This document shows positions 33,001-43,913 of a stretch of 46,029 nt of DNA, one piece after another; the first letter of the stretch is position 1; the number at the start of each line of letters is the position of its first letter. The notes under the pieces were generated by a model. It was not told where the DNA came from. It worked only from the letters and a program-made list of their open reading frames with translations, and searched no databases. The stretch lies in the NCBI GenBank assembly GCA_014825775.1, contig MVAQ01000173.1, positions 1 through 46,029 of the forward strand, read 5' to 3'. The DNA comes from Krasilnikovozyma curviuscula (taxonomy: Eukaryota; Basidiomycota; Tremellomycetes; Cystofilobasidiales; Mrakiaceae). The position numbers and the translations under genes were made by a program.

Positions 33001-34337
33001 ATATCATACACGAGTGGCTCCACAGAGGGTCTCGTTGCTGTTGCATCATTGAGATATCGCTCATTCCACCCAAGGCTCTCCTCCCCTGCAGGATAAGCAC
33101 CACTACCAGGGGATCGTTTACTTGCGCTGAGCTGGTTGTACCGCCCCCCACCGTCAGCGATGTCAAGGCGCATAACGTCCCGCCCCTTCCAACCTCCTCC
33201 ATCGTCGTCCGAGCCAAAAGATGCACTGCTCCCCCTACGCCGGTGACGCACTTTATGCTGGACTTTTGAGAGAAAGTCCCGAATTGGACTCTTTCCGCTC
33301 TCCTTCGTTTTTGGCGAAGGAGAGAACGAGGACGGTTTGAACTCGGTGACGACGGAAGCCGAGATCTGGGGCAAAGGCTTGTCTAGGTGATATGCGGAAT
33401 ACGGTGACGAGAAGGACTGCTTTGAAGCCTGTCGCTGATGATGGGCGTTGTTTGGTGGTAGCGACTGTGGCTGGTTCCCAACGGAGGATGGGCCTAAGCG
33501 CGTCGGAGTGGTGAGCTGGCCCTCCCGAGAGTATGTTCTGCTACTGATGGGTGCTGAATAGTTATTGCCCGAGGTTATCTCGTATTGCGAAATCAACGCT
33601 CGTGTCGACACCACCGGCGCAGCATTTCTGGTGATGGTGGTGGTAGAGGCGTAGCCGTTGGGCGTCATCGGTAGCTTCCGCTTCGTCGTCGGTGAGAAGG
33701 GTAGAGGGTCATTTTTGGAGCTCGACGGCGTATTTCTATGCTGCTGGCGGGTGGGCGTTGTAGGCAGCGAGCTTGTCGGAGGTGGGAAGGGGTTCGAGTG
33801 GGGTGGGGTGGCCAGGCTGACAGCTGACGGCGTCTTGTTAGCGACCCTGAGGGGGAGAGTCGTATCTGACTCTCTACGAAGACGGAGAGGTTCGACGATG
33901 GGCGAGCCAGCGGCGTCGATACCAGCTTTCGATTGGCTATACGGTGGGGTGTAGATCGTTGATGATTCCAGCTGAGGTCGTTGGTGTAAACTGAAGGGTG
34001 CCCTACCTGGAGCCCGGTTCTCCTCTGCAGTAATCCTTTGCCTGAATGTGAGCTCCTGGTCTGCTATCCTAGTTCTCACATTAACGCCTTCGACGCCGCT
34101 GACCTTCCTAGGGGACGGATTGCTGGTGGTGTGTTTTGACGAGGACATGTCTGAGCCAGGTGTAGCAAGGGGTAAAGTGATGGAAGTGACTATGCTGTTC
34201 GGGTGTGGGTGCGTGAGGTCCGAGTCGTTGGCCCAGAAGGAGAGGGCGGTTGTGTTGTTGGATGAGTTTGAAGACAAGTACGATGGGGCTGCCCTGCTGG
34301 ATAGCGGTCTTCGTGCTGAAACTAATGGTTGAGGCAT
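30046..34337 (-). CDS. Large PH-like domain and coiled-coil protein, function unknown
   Basis: No specific family name can be given. Eight exons (34337-32916, 32828-32500, 32414-31151, 31093-31025, 30957-30876, 30811-30557, 30496-30275, 30212-30046) give 1269 aa in continuous phase. Residues 1-430 are disordered, Ser/Thr/Pro-rich and basic. A PH-like unit follows at about 455-590: VVFRSDQNAIRTGPLFFYD, then beta-strand-like segments (LHLSYLSLRGG, KRKIQLS, VHYLEILGEG, VVVAVES) and a closing amphipathic helix with Trp (ERMGWVSSIWDAL). A second long disordered part carries several His/Gln-rich tracts. Residues about 1030-1240 are predicted coiled coil (LKEVLALVKDNEIQRSL; LERQRVEHEQLLRALAVDL; REEKKALERDIAELFSLK). 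The C-terminus is APRGTTPAPSAASGAVRRR. The design suggests a cortical or cytoskeletal scaffold binding membrane lipids, an inference only. Confidence 0.75.
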
Positions 34338-34749
34338 TCAGTTCAAGATTTAGCTAATACAAACACATTGAGAAGAGATAAAGGGAACCGTGAGGGCGAG
34401 TAGTATACGACGGAAGTTTAAGTTGAAGGGTCAGTCAACAATTTTGGCTGCTGCTCGATCGTCGCGGAAATTATAAAATCAACCGCATTTTCCCAACGCG
34501 AATTTAATATTCACAATATTTTCCCATTCCTGAGGAGAGAATGAAGACTGTATTTAAGAAGCTCATGATTCCTATGTATCCGAACAAGTCTTCTCAGCTA
34601 GCGGTTGAGAAGAAGAGAGGCGCAATCGCCATATCTTGCTAAACCACTTCATCATTGCTAGCGAAAGAAAAGGAAATCTATAACTGCTTTTCCCCGTTCA
34701 AAAGGATAATCTCAAGTCTATTTACAACCTCCTTTATCTAGATCCTCTC
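34338..34749. other. Intergenic region between the PH-like gene and cytochrome b5
   Basis: 412 bp on the upstream side of the PH-like gene, holding its promoter and the cytochrome b5 3' UTR. It is AT-rich around 34470-34530. No coding signal is seen. Confidence 0.5.
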
Positions 34750-35671
34750 TTATTCTGCCAGAGTAAACCTCCAGGCTACGTACAGGGCAGCGACCAAGGC
34801 AACAACTGCGATGACGATCGGTCTGTTTGTTTGTGAAGCAGACACGTGAGTTATTAGAGATTAACAGTGTATGTTATAGAATTGACGTACGTAGATGAGG
34901 AGGAGGAGGACGATGAGGCAGAAGCAGTTTTGACTTTTGGTTTCTTGACGAACTATTTCCAAGAGCAAGAGAAAAAAAGCCCACATATCAGTTTAAGAAA
35001 GCTTCCAATCAATGAAATAAAAGACCTAGTTTGAAGAGAGACTCACCACACCATCAAAATCGCCGACGTACATCTTTGTGAGCATCTGTCGTGCTTCATC
35101 GCTGTGTCCGACGTCCTCGAAAGGCTCCGTTGCGTCTAGTCGAGCCAAACGCGTCAATTCTCATTTCTTCTACCTGTAATTCAGTTTAGTGTGCTGTAAT
35201 TACCTTTGCCTATTGTGACGGCGACGTGGTACGAAAAGAGGAGCATCAGGCGTTGAACCGGCAGCAAGTCTAGATGGCATTCTAAAACTCACCAGCTTCG
35301 GCTATGATGATTTCATCACCTCCTGGGTGCTGCAGCAGACGTTCGATATCAACGGTTAGTCTCCATCGAAGCGCCCACGGTGTCGTAAAAGGTGAATCGA
35401 GAATGCACCACTCACCTCGTCCATAAACGAAGAGCAGTCATACACTTATCAAACAACATCAAAATATCGAATCAATTGACGACGAACCAAAGCAAAAGTA
35501 GATCGGATTCGATTAGCACCCTCATTCATTCGCTGCGCCAGCTCTCAAAGTCGTACGAGCGACGACAGCAAAGCGTTCCTCACCTTTTCCAGAAATCAGA
35601 CACCAGAAATCCTTGGGGTCAACGTGTGATTCGAGCTGAGCCTGAGTGATTTTCGTAGCGTCGGCAGACAT
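34750..35671 (-). CDS. CYB5: Cytochrome b5, tail-anchored
   Basis: ER-membrane electron carrier serving fatty acid desaturases, sterol synthesis and P450s. Seven exons (35671-35584, 35444-35416, 35329-35293, 35204-35209, 35135-35047, 34952-34891, 34822-34750) give 127 aa, the usual length. Heme ligands are His40 in [12 protein letters not shown] and His64 in [12 protein letters not shown] Ser-rich linker leads to a C-terminal anchor, [19 protein letters not shown], ending TLAE. Exon 4 is a 6-nt microexon (GCAAAG) flanked by tag and gtaatt. Including it restores the conserved AGKDAT; skipping it keeps the frame but gives AEADAT with two residues missing. The gene is divergent from the M28 peptidase with only 176 bp between start codons. 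Confidence 0.92.
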
Positions 35672-35847
35672 GTCTTCTAAATCCAAGAAATGCAGTTGGT
35701 GTCCAGCCAGAAAAAGGCAAGGAAAATGTAGGGAAAATCGAATCTGGAAAACAAAAATAAAACTGAATAGAAAAGAGCAGGGACTCGGTCTCATCCTTCA
35801 GCTAGTATTTTCGTTCCGTCACCATCGAGTCAAGATCCCTATTCAAG
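35672..35847. promoter_or_regulatory. Compact bidirectional promoter, cytochrome b5 / M28 peptidase
   Basis: Only 176 bp separate two start codons pointing away from each other, so both 5' UTRs and core promoters share this segment. The minus-strand transcript side is pyrimidine-rich (A/G-rich on the plus strand around 35690-35780). No TATA box is evident. Confidence 0.6.
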
Positions 35848-38800
35848 ATGGATTTCAAGCAGAAATTCTTACCGACCGTCAACGAGAAATTGGTAGAGGA
35901 ACAAGCCATCCCTACCAAGACAACAAAGAGAACGACCAGAGCCGCAGGCTTGGTCCTCCTCGCCGTTGCGTACTTTGGAGTATACCCTGTTCTTTTCACC
36001 AACGGGTCTGCACTGCACAACCAAACGCATGGAAAGAATGCTGCTGCTGCATCATTATGGTTCAATGGGGACGATGGCGTGTCGGGCTATCTCTCTGGTC
36101 AGTCATATTTGCTTAGCGGTGGAGGACGACCGCATGGGCCATCATCGTTGTCGGTTGTCGTCTTTTTCTGACAAAGCTTTCCACTACTTCTTACTTCCGT
36201 AAGGCTTCGTTGCTTCCAAGTTCTCATTGGATCCAGCGTTTATCCTGGACCCGACGATTTCATCCACCCTCCTCTCAGTCCTCTCCTCCAAAAACACCTC
36301 TGCCTCCTCAGAACCCTCCCTCTCCTCCTCTTCCTGGCCCAGCTTCCCTCGCCCACACCACAGATGGATGTCTCCCAAAGCAGCAGAAAACCTTTTCCTC
36401 ACCGTACCGAGCGAGGAGTCGTGCATCGCTGCGTCAAGAAAGTACACCAATCAGGAACACCGCGCGGGTTCGGGCAATGACCATCTTTCTGCTCTTCTCC
36501 TCAAGGAGGAATGGGAGACGGCCTTTGGCTTACCTAGAACGGGACCGACAGAGAACGTCTTTGACGCCGGTGAGTCGACAGTCGTCGTAACCTTTTCTTC
36601 CTCGTTCTGTCGTCCTTTTCTTCGGAGATGAACGAGAAGACAACAGACCCTTTCTCATCGCTTTGTACGTCTGATCTCTTAGGCTCTGAAGGAAGTCAAT
36701 CGATGGTTCGGTCAGCCTCTGGTATCCGAGTCTGGGTTGACAAGTACTTCCCAGTGATGAATGCACCTGTCCGTCACTTTTCTCTTTTCCCTTCGTCCCT
36801 CCTTTCCAACCCCCTTCCCTTTGCCCCAAACAGGTCTCTGCCTTCGTAGGTATTATGGAGTCCAAAACTTCCCAGACAGCCCTCTGGACTGCCAAGCTGC
36901 GGGAAGACGTCCTCCCCTCCGACCCGTTCTCAGAGTTGCGCGACGAGGTGCCCGTCTTCCACGGCCTCTCCACACCGGGCAACGTCACCTCCGAGATTGT
37001 TTTTGCAGGCTATTGCCGTAAAGCTGACTTTGAGAAGCTCGAGGAGAAGGGCGTTGAAGTCGAGGGCAAGATCACGCTGTGTAAATACGGCGGCGTGTTT
37101 AGAGGGCTGAAGGTCAAAGCATCCGAAGAAGCGGGTGCTGTGGGATGTATCATCTACTCTGACCCAAAGGATGATGGAGAGGTGAGCAAATTCTCCACTT
37201 TTTCGAGAGGTATCGCGCAAGCTGAGGTCAGATATATCGTTTTCGTTCGCTAGATCACGGAAGCCAATGGATACTTGCCTTATCCTGATGGACCAGCTCG
37301 AAACCCGTCTTCCGTTCAGCGTGGCTCTGTTCAATACCTCTCATCGTATGTTGCCTTGCTCCCAAGATTAGGTGCCGGCAAGAATCATTGACATATCTTT
37401 CGCTCATTGATAGTTACCCAGGTGATCCGACCACTCCATTCGCTGTGCGCACAACCTTTCCTTCTCTTTACCGATCTTCTCTACTGATGTCTTCATCCCA
37501 CAGCCCGCATACGAGAACGCGACTCGCTTGCCTGGAGGCAATGTCCCCGGCATCCCGTCCCTACCCATGTCTTACGCCGACGCTTCCCACCTCCTGTCCT
37601 TGATATCGGGACACGGTCTGCCTGCATCCGATCTCGGTGACGACTGGGAAGGCTCGCTCAACGTGAGCTACTACACCGGGCCCTCAAAGGGCGTCGTCAA
37701 GCTCGTGAATGAGGTCCAGACAAGAGTCATGCCTATTTGGAACACGATGGCTGTTATTCCGGGGTATATTGAGGACGAGGTCGTTGCTATCGGAAGTCAG
37801 TCATCATTTTGTTCTTTGTGATGAGCACGTTTTGCGGTGCTTCGATAGCTAACACGAATGGTTTGTCTTTCCACAGACCACAGAGACGCATGGGTTCTGG
37901 GTGCATCAGATCCCTCATCTGGAACGGCGGTCACCCATGAAATCTACGAAGGTCTCGGAAAACTCCTTAAATCTGGTTGGAAACCATTGAGGACGATCAT
38001 GATCATGAGCGTCGACGCGGAGGAGTACGGCTTGATCGGCTCGTGAGTTCCTCACCAAGTTTCTAAGCCCCTTTCTTTGTCCCTTTTTGCGGTGAACTGA
38101 GAATTATGTTGTTAAATAGCACCGAATGGGTCGAAGATTTTGCCGACTGGGTTCGAGAGCATGTCGTTTCGTACCTGAACCTTGACTCGACAGGCGCTGG
38201 TACTCAGTTCCATGCAGCTGCCTCTCCATCGCTCGCTTTCCTCCTTAAGTCGACGTCTCAGGAGATCCCTCTCCCAACTGACGTCACGCGCTCCGTCTGG
38301 GAATATCAGGAGACCGTCTCTCAGCTGGTAGAAACGCACTGGGCGGAAAAGTCGCTTGTTGAGAAAGAATTTTTGGCTGAGGAGTTTGCTACGGGAACTG
38401 GAATTCCCTCGCTTGGATCTGGAGTGAGTAACTGGCTTTACTCATCATACGGTCTCCAATCTAACTGATGTTGTCGATCAGTCCGACTTCACGCCCTTCC
38501 TTCAATTCAACGGTATCCCCTCCTCCGATGGACCCGGATTCTCACCTGGCCCATCCGACCCAGTGTACCACTATCACTCGATCTACGACAATGAGTACTG
38601 GATGGAGAAGTATGGTGACCCTGGATTCTTCAGACACGTCGCGTGTGCGAGGATTCTCGGGTTGGTGCTGTTGAGAATGGCGGATACCTTGGTATTGCCA
38701 CTTAACATCACGCAGTACTCGCTTGAGCTGTCAGATTACAGTGCTGGGTAAGCAAACGTAGTTTAAAGATTCTTTCAACTGTTTTGCTCAAACTTCACTC

Positions 38801-39506
38801 CCTTCATGATAGTGTTGCTTCTGCTTATGCCAAATCGGGACTCAAGGAAGAACTCTCCCTCTCAACTCTCAACGAAGCTATCCTCGACCTCCAAGTCGCT
38901 GCCATCAAGCTCGATGAAGAGAAGGAATCGGTCCTCGCTGAACTTGCTAAGTTGACTGCTGATTCCGCTGCCGCAGCTTCTCAAGCCCATGCTGGATGCC
39001 ACGGGAAGAAGATGAGGAAGCTGAAGAATGCCATGAGAAAGGTGCTTGGTTTCAAGGCTAAGAAAGCGCACCGCTACCACGAACTCCACCACGAAGATTC
39101 CGACGGAGAGACTCATGAGCTCCACCACCACGTTTATGCTCAGCACAAGGCTCACCACCACGGACGGCCTCACGGTCAGTCGCTCGAGCCCAAGCCCACA
39201 TTCTGGCCCCACCTTCCCGACCCAAACAAGATCGCTAAGATTAAGGAGCTCCTCGCCAAGATCAAGATCATCAACAAGAAGCTCAGCACGTACGAAGCTG
39301 GCTTCATTAGCGAAGGTGGCCTCAAGGGAAGAGAGTGGTACAGACATTTGGGTGTGGCTCCCGGTCGTTGGTTGGGATACGGAACAACAACTTTCCCGTC
39401 CATCACAGAGGCCATCACGTTGGACAAGAACATCACTGAAGCTAATATGGAGGCGCTCAGGGTCGAGAAGCTGATCAAGTTGATGGCTTTAAAACTCGCT
39501 GCTTAG
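35848..39506 (+). CDS. M28 zinc peptidase, glutamate carboxypeptidase II / Vps70-like
   Basis: Type II membrane metallopeptidase related to human GCPII (NAALADase) and yeast Vps70/Tre1. Eleven exons (35848-36097, 36204-36569, 36683-36768, 36834-37181, 37254-37345, 37414-37444, 37504-37795, 37877-38042, 38120-38423, 38482-38747, 38813-39506) give 964 aa. After a basic N-terminus a signal anchor ([19 protein letters not shown], about 31-50) precedes a protease-associated domain ([17 protein letters not shown]). The two-zinc site is complete: His490 and Asp500 ([12 protein letters not shown]), Glu537 base and Glu538 (SVDAEEYG), Asp566 (LNLDSTGAG) and His677 (VYHYHSIYD). The active enzyme is therefore likely. 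The C-terminal dimerisation-like helical domain carries a Lys- and His-rich insertion (about 795-860) absent from typical members. Probable location is vacuole, Golgi/endosome or plasma membrane. Confidence 0.92.
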
Positions 39507-39585
39507 ACTGAAAGCCCGTTGTAGTATTCTTGTTAAATCCTTACCCTTTCCATATCCATACAAAAGAAGTTCCTTTTCTGTTCAC

Positions 39586-39975
39586 TCAGATACGGTGGTA
39601 GTTCCTTGAAAACTCACTGTGGTTAGTGTCGCGTCGCGCGAGCGCAGAAAAATCTGCATAGTTTGGAATGAAAACAAACACGCGGTCGATCTTTTGCACC
39701 ACGAACTCAAGCGCCTGGCGTAGGCCAGAATCGATACTGGAGCTACTAATGAAGAGCTTAGGAATAAAATTGGTGCTTTCCTACCGATCACTGCTTAGTG
39801 GGAGCTTGACGAGCCTCCAAAGGCGTGGGAGATAGAGCGAGCGAAAACGCTCCTTGTGCACCTTAATTGTCTCAACCCTCATTCGACATCGCTGAAACTC
39901 ACGTACATCGTGGGTCCAATCAGTTCTGACACATTGTCGAGAAATTTGCTCGATGAGAAGTAGCAGAGTATGTCT
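39586..39975 (-). CDS. Possible 3' portion of an unknown minus-strand gene
   Basis: Weak candidate. Two minus-strand open stretches join in phase across a consensus intron (GTGAGT at 39902, acceptor TAG before 39780). They read DILCYFSSSKFLDNVSELIG and onward, then ESTNFIPKLFISSSSIDSGL and LRQALEFVVQKIDRVFVFIP, ending at a TGA at 39588-39586. The amino-acid texture is natural, but the 5' end cannot be connected: upstream of 39975 the frame lacks a start codon and meets a GA/CT repeat. An alternative last intron (donor at about 39606) would change the C-terminus. No family is recognised; it may be a gene remnant. Confidence 0.3.
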
Positions 39976-40071
39976 CTTAACCAAAAAAAACTCAAACGAC
40001 GCCGGCGTCGTCACTCTACCTCTTTCTCGGTCTCGTGCCACTACAGCGGCAAGCGCAGCTCTCCTTTTCTA

Positions 40072-40098
40072 TCTCTCTCTCTCTCTTTCTCTCTCTCT
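40072..40098. repeat. CT microsatellite
   Basis: A nearly pure CT dinucleotide tract interrupted once by TTT. It lies upstream of the plus-strand candidate ATG at 40171 and could be part of a pyrimidine-rich 5' leader, or a simple repeat. Confidence 0.8.
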
Positions 40099-40170
40099 TC
40101 CACCATGTTATGTTTCGAGCCTAGAAAGTTTCACAGGCGAGCTTTCTTCTGCGGTCGTTATTGGTATATA

Positions 40171-41290
40171 ATGAGAGCTTTAAAATTGGCTGTGGGCGTT
40201 TTGTGTGGAAGTTTGCTGATCCGTCTCGCGGTCTCCCCGTTCTGCTGGTTCAATCAACCCGTCCCTCTTCATTCTTTAGAACATAACAAACCATCTTCGG
40301 ACTCGGTGCTTCGCTACCTTGTCATCGCTGCAAGATCTAGACCTTTTGACGCTTTGGTGGGGTATTGAGAACGGAACGGAAAACTACGCGGAAGACACGG
40401 AATACTTATTTGCCCCGGAAAATCGAAGGGCTGCCAAACTGCTTCCTCGGTTTAAGCTTCAGACGGGTGAGCAGAGGCGTTCAAGCCATCGGAAGAATGC
40501 GTCGTCGTGCATGACTCCCGAAAGGAAGGCGGGCTGTATGTTACTGGGTTCGCCGATGGACGGCTCAGTTTAGATATGAAATGAAAAATGTTGGAGTAAC
40601 CGAAAGTGCGATGTAGAGCTGCTGAAACAAGGACAAACCCCGGGGGCAGTAAGGAGCCATGCCGAATGGCAAACGCAGTCTGGATGTGTAATACATCGCG
40701 TGCGACGCGCGACAAAACATTCAGACTGCGCCATCACATACCCACCGCATGCCGAAAGGTACGTACCCAGAGAGGATACGGTGCTGCTGATCATTCCTAG
40801 AATCCAGACATTCGACAGACCCGGAGTGATGGGGGAGATGGTCGAACAAGCGTTGCACACGGGGGAGCGACTGGAAAGAAATAAGGTTTGAGTCCAGGCT
40901 TTGACGTCGATCGCTCGTGGAAGCTGCTTGCCCGCGGTATCCCCCTGGTTTTTGGTAATTTTTGGCGTGGTGCTGACCCCCGAAGAAGGTTCAGATTCCA
41001 GAGGCTTGCTGGCGAACCTTGGAAGAATAGTGACCCTGGGATCCCCCGCACTACATCAACTCAGCCGACTGGTCAATTTTTTACCACACCCACCCAACAC
41101 CCCCTACAACTGGGCCTTCGAGATCAAGCCATGGCCATCAAGTAAAAACGACGTCGTGAATCTTGTACTCTTCTTGCCAACCACAACCGCCTTTTTCCTG
41201 CTGTCGAAGTTCTTTCCTGTGTTCCAGAGAGCGCGGCATAACCAGCTCCACCACCAGTGTACCAGCTTCTTGCACTCGCCATTGAGTTGA
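40171..41290 (+). pseudogene. Possible decayed gene for a membrane-anchored protein
   Basis: Plus-strand protein-like segments lie end to end but in shifting frames. An ATG at 40171 opens a frame with a signal-anchor-like start (LKLAVGVLCGSLLIRLAV) ending SRPFDALVGY-stop at 40368. The next segment (IENGTENYAEDTEYLFAPEN, to LPRFKLQTG) is in another frame with no gap. Then AFKPSEECVVVHDSRKEGGL and YVTGFADGRLSLDMK return to the first frame. From about 40585 the second frame is open to 41290 except for one TGA at about 40890; it has RYVPREDTVLLIIPRIQTFD and hydrophobic stretches (WFLVIFGVVL; VVNLVLFLPTTTAFFLL). The junctions leave no room for introns, so frameshifts by decay or assembly error are likely. 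Family unrecognised. Confidence 0.35.
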
Positions 41291-41803
41291 AGGGCTTGAT
41301 CTCAAGACAGCAAATTAGGTAAGATCTTCCCCATTCATTTCTCAAGTTCTTGTAGCTCTCAGTCAGGGGTGAAAGAAGACACACAGCTGGAATTTGTGAA
41401 GGTGTTGACATCTGTGGAAGGTGGCGATGACCAGAGGGTGGAAGCAGAAGCTAAATGAGCACAGAAGCACGAGATCTCTTACGGTTGATCGTCTTGGCTT
41501 CGTCCTGCTGATGGATGTCGGATGGTTTGAGACGTTGATCAACGGCGCGCGTTTCTTCTGCTTTCCCTCTGGAACCTGATACTGGAGTTCAGACTGACCT
41601 TCCGGCCTCCTTTACAGTCTGGAACCTAATTTCTTATCAAACCCGCAGATCGCAGCACATCTCGTAACCTTTTTTCTGTGATCTGGCGATTTGAGTTACA
41701 TTTCCGGAGACACAGGTACATTTTTTTTTTCGTCACCCCTCCGCAAGCTTCCAATACTTCCGTACACAAACACAAGGTGACTAACACTGTTATCATTTCA
41801 TCC
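41291..41803. other. Upstream region of the APSES-like gene
   Basis: About 510 bp with no supported gene. It contains a T run near 41719-41730. It should hold the promoter and much of the 5' leader of the APSES-like gene. Confidence 0.45.
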
Positions 41804-41851
41804 ATGGCAGTTTCAATACCAGCGCTCGACACTGCTCTCCAGGAGGCGTGA
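41804..41851 (+). promoter_or_regulatory. Upstream ORF before the APSES-like start
   Basis: ATG at 41804 in the context TCCATGG starts a 15-codon frame (MAVSIPALDTALQEA) that stops at 41849-41851, 50 nt before the main ATG. If the transcript starts upstream of 41804, this uORF would be translated first and could dampen expression of the DNA-binding protein. No intron joins it to the main frame. Confidence 0.45.
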
Positions 41852-41901
41852 CCTGTCCATCGTCTCAGCAGTTCGACCTCTCTTTTCGGAGCTCGAACCT
41901 C

Positions 41902-43913
41902 ATGGCTATACCTGTCTTTTCAGCTGCATCTACGCATCAGTCATCTACATCGGAGCAGCCCTCAAATGTTAAATCTCATCAGATGGGCTCGTCATTCCAG
42001 TATTCCCACCACCCTTTGTTCAGCAACGCGATCCCAGAGGTACCGAGTCAGGTCCAGCGTACAACTGCTTCCGGCGAAGTCTCACCCACTTCAACCTCCA
42101 GAGGACTTTCTGGACACTCCAGTATCAATGCCGAGAGCAGTGCGAGAAGTGTTTTTGGTTTGGCCGGGAGCTCGGGTAGCTTGCCAGCAACTGTGAGAGT
42201 TTTCCAGACTTCCAAACATGTCATCACGTCCAACAAGTGAGTTCCCATCTTTGCCTTTGTTCTCGCAAGTTGTAAATCTGTACTGATTATATATATATTA
42301 CTCTCTGGCTTTAGATACACAACCTCTGCCGACCCTCGAGGGTTTATCCCCGTCTATGAATACTATCTTACAGGTCCCATCGCCCCCGTTTCCGCAGCCT
42401 CCTCAGCATCCTCAAGCTCTGATGTCACAACAACAAAAGAACCAGAACTCATGATGATTGATTCCGAGAATGGCTTTGTTCTCTGGACGTCGATCTGGAA
42501 GGCGCTGGGACACTCCAAGGCGGACGTGTCAAAGATTCGAGATTCGGCCCCAGAGGGCTTGGACATGGAAGGGAGGGTCAAGAAGGTGACTGGTGGCACT
42601 CTCAAAATCCAAGGAACGTGGTTGAGTTTTGATGTAAGCTATTTCCACTATCTAGCCTCCGTTGTGACTTCCTCTCTAATGCCGGCTTGTTTTTTTTGTC
42701 GATTGTTCATCCAGATCGCCCTTATTCTGGCGCGAAAGACTGCTTACACGATTGCAGAAGATCTGATTCCAATCTTTGGGTAAGCCAGCCAAGTCGACTC
42801 TGGATGAAAGTTCTTTTTCCACAATCTAACTTTTTTTCTATTTTTTTCTTGGCACCTTTTCTTCTCGTCAGTCCCACGTTCCCCGCCTCCTGTCTTTTAC
42901 CAGGCCAACTTGGATATGGACAGGCGCTCTTGTCTGCTCCTAAAGCATCCGCTCGACGACGACGTCAAGCTTCAAAGTCTGGCACATCAAATCAACTGGA
43001 CGCTTCGCCACTATCGCACGCCAGCAATGGCATTCCACAGCCAAGTATTAAGCAGAGACCGGGTCCATACGTTCGGACATTGTCTTTCGAGTCCAAGAAT
43101 CAGCTGGCATCGTCGTCGACACAATCCAAGCCAATTTCAGCACCACCACTGGGTTCTCATTCACAACACACATCCCAGCCCGGCAATCCCCTTCATTTTT
43201 CCACTTCAGTTCCATCTTTATATCCCCAGCATCAGTCTCACCACCTTATTCCATCGTCGAGTCAGTCGCAGTTCTACCTTCATCGTGGAAATGACCCGAC
43301 GCCTTCGCCTTTATCTCCCGGCGCGCCTATGCCTAGCGAGCTCGGTATGCCATCCTTCGGCTCAAGTACATATCGATCCCATTCCTTCTCGACCATCGTC
43401 AACAATGACCGCAATCACGGATCATTTTCACTTCCAGCCCGCTCCTCGTTCAGCGCCGTGTCTCCTAACAGCAACAATTTATCGCACCCTCAGCATGCTT
43501 CCCCTCTGCCGCCCATGAGCAGCTTCTTGACTGGACCCGGTGAAGGTGACGATCCGGTCAGCGTGTTGAGAAGGTTGAAGCTGGAGTCTGACGAGGTGGT
43601 GGGAAGGAGGCGCTCGAGCGGAAGTGACAACAACTCGGGGAATTCACTGCATGTATCACTCTCTTCCGGCCCGTCAACATCATCACCTCTTGACCCCACC
43701 ATTCAGTTCAACCAACAGTGGGCTTCTGCCGCTCGGTCTACAACCGACGTTTCTAGTAATTCAGACGGTTCTGAATTAGTAGGTGGCGGTCAAATGTCCG
43801 AGGATGAGGACAATCACAAGATGGGTGGTGATGTCTTTGGGATTCAGTCGAGATCATCTTCTGCGAGCAATATTGCCCAGCAGCACTACGATGCGCCACG
43901 GAGACCGTGGTGA
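41902..43913 (+). CDS. APSES/KilA-N-type DNA-binding protein, Xbp1-like
   Basis: Predicted nuclear transcription regulator. Four exons (41902-42236, 42315-42633, 42715-42779, 42872-43913) give 586 aa. The DNA-binding domain spans about residues 112-265. It begins KYTTSADPRGFIPVYEYYL, has a Ser-rich insertion, then the core GFVLWTSIWKALGHSKADV, GTLKIQGTWLSFDIALILAR and AEDLIPIFGPTFPASCL. The W-x-x-x-W-K-x-L-G-H-S-K pattern and the KIQGTW strand are typical of the Xbp1/Bqt4-like branch of the APSES fold rather than the Mbp1/Swi6 branch, and no ankyrin repeats follow. The rest is disordered, Ser/Pro/Gln/His-rich, with a basic patch (SARRRRQ) just after the domain. The start is the first in-frame ATG; a short uORF precedes it. 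Target genes are unknown. Confidence 0.82.

Noticed and set aside
41860..41880. Short intron joining the uORF to the APSES-like frame
   Set aside because: The only GT...AG pair between them would leave an intron of about 21 nt, too short to be spliced.
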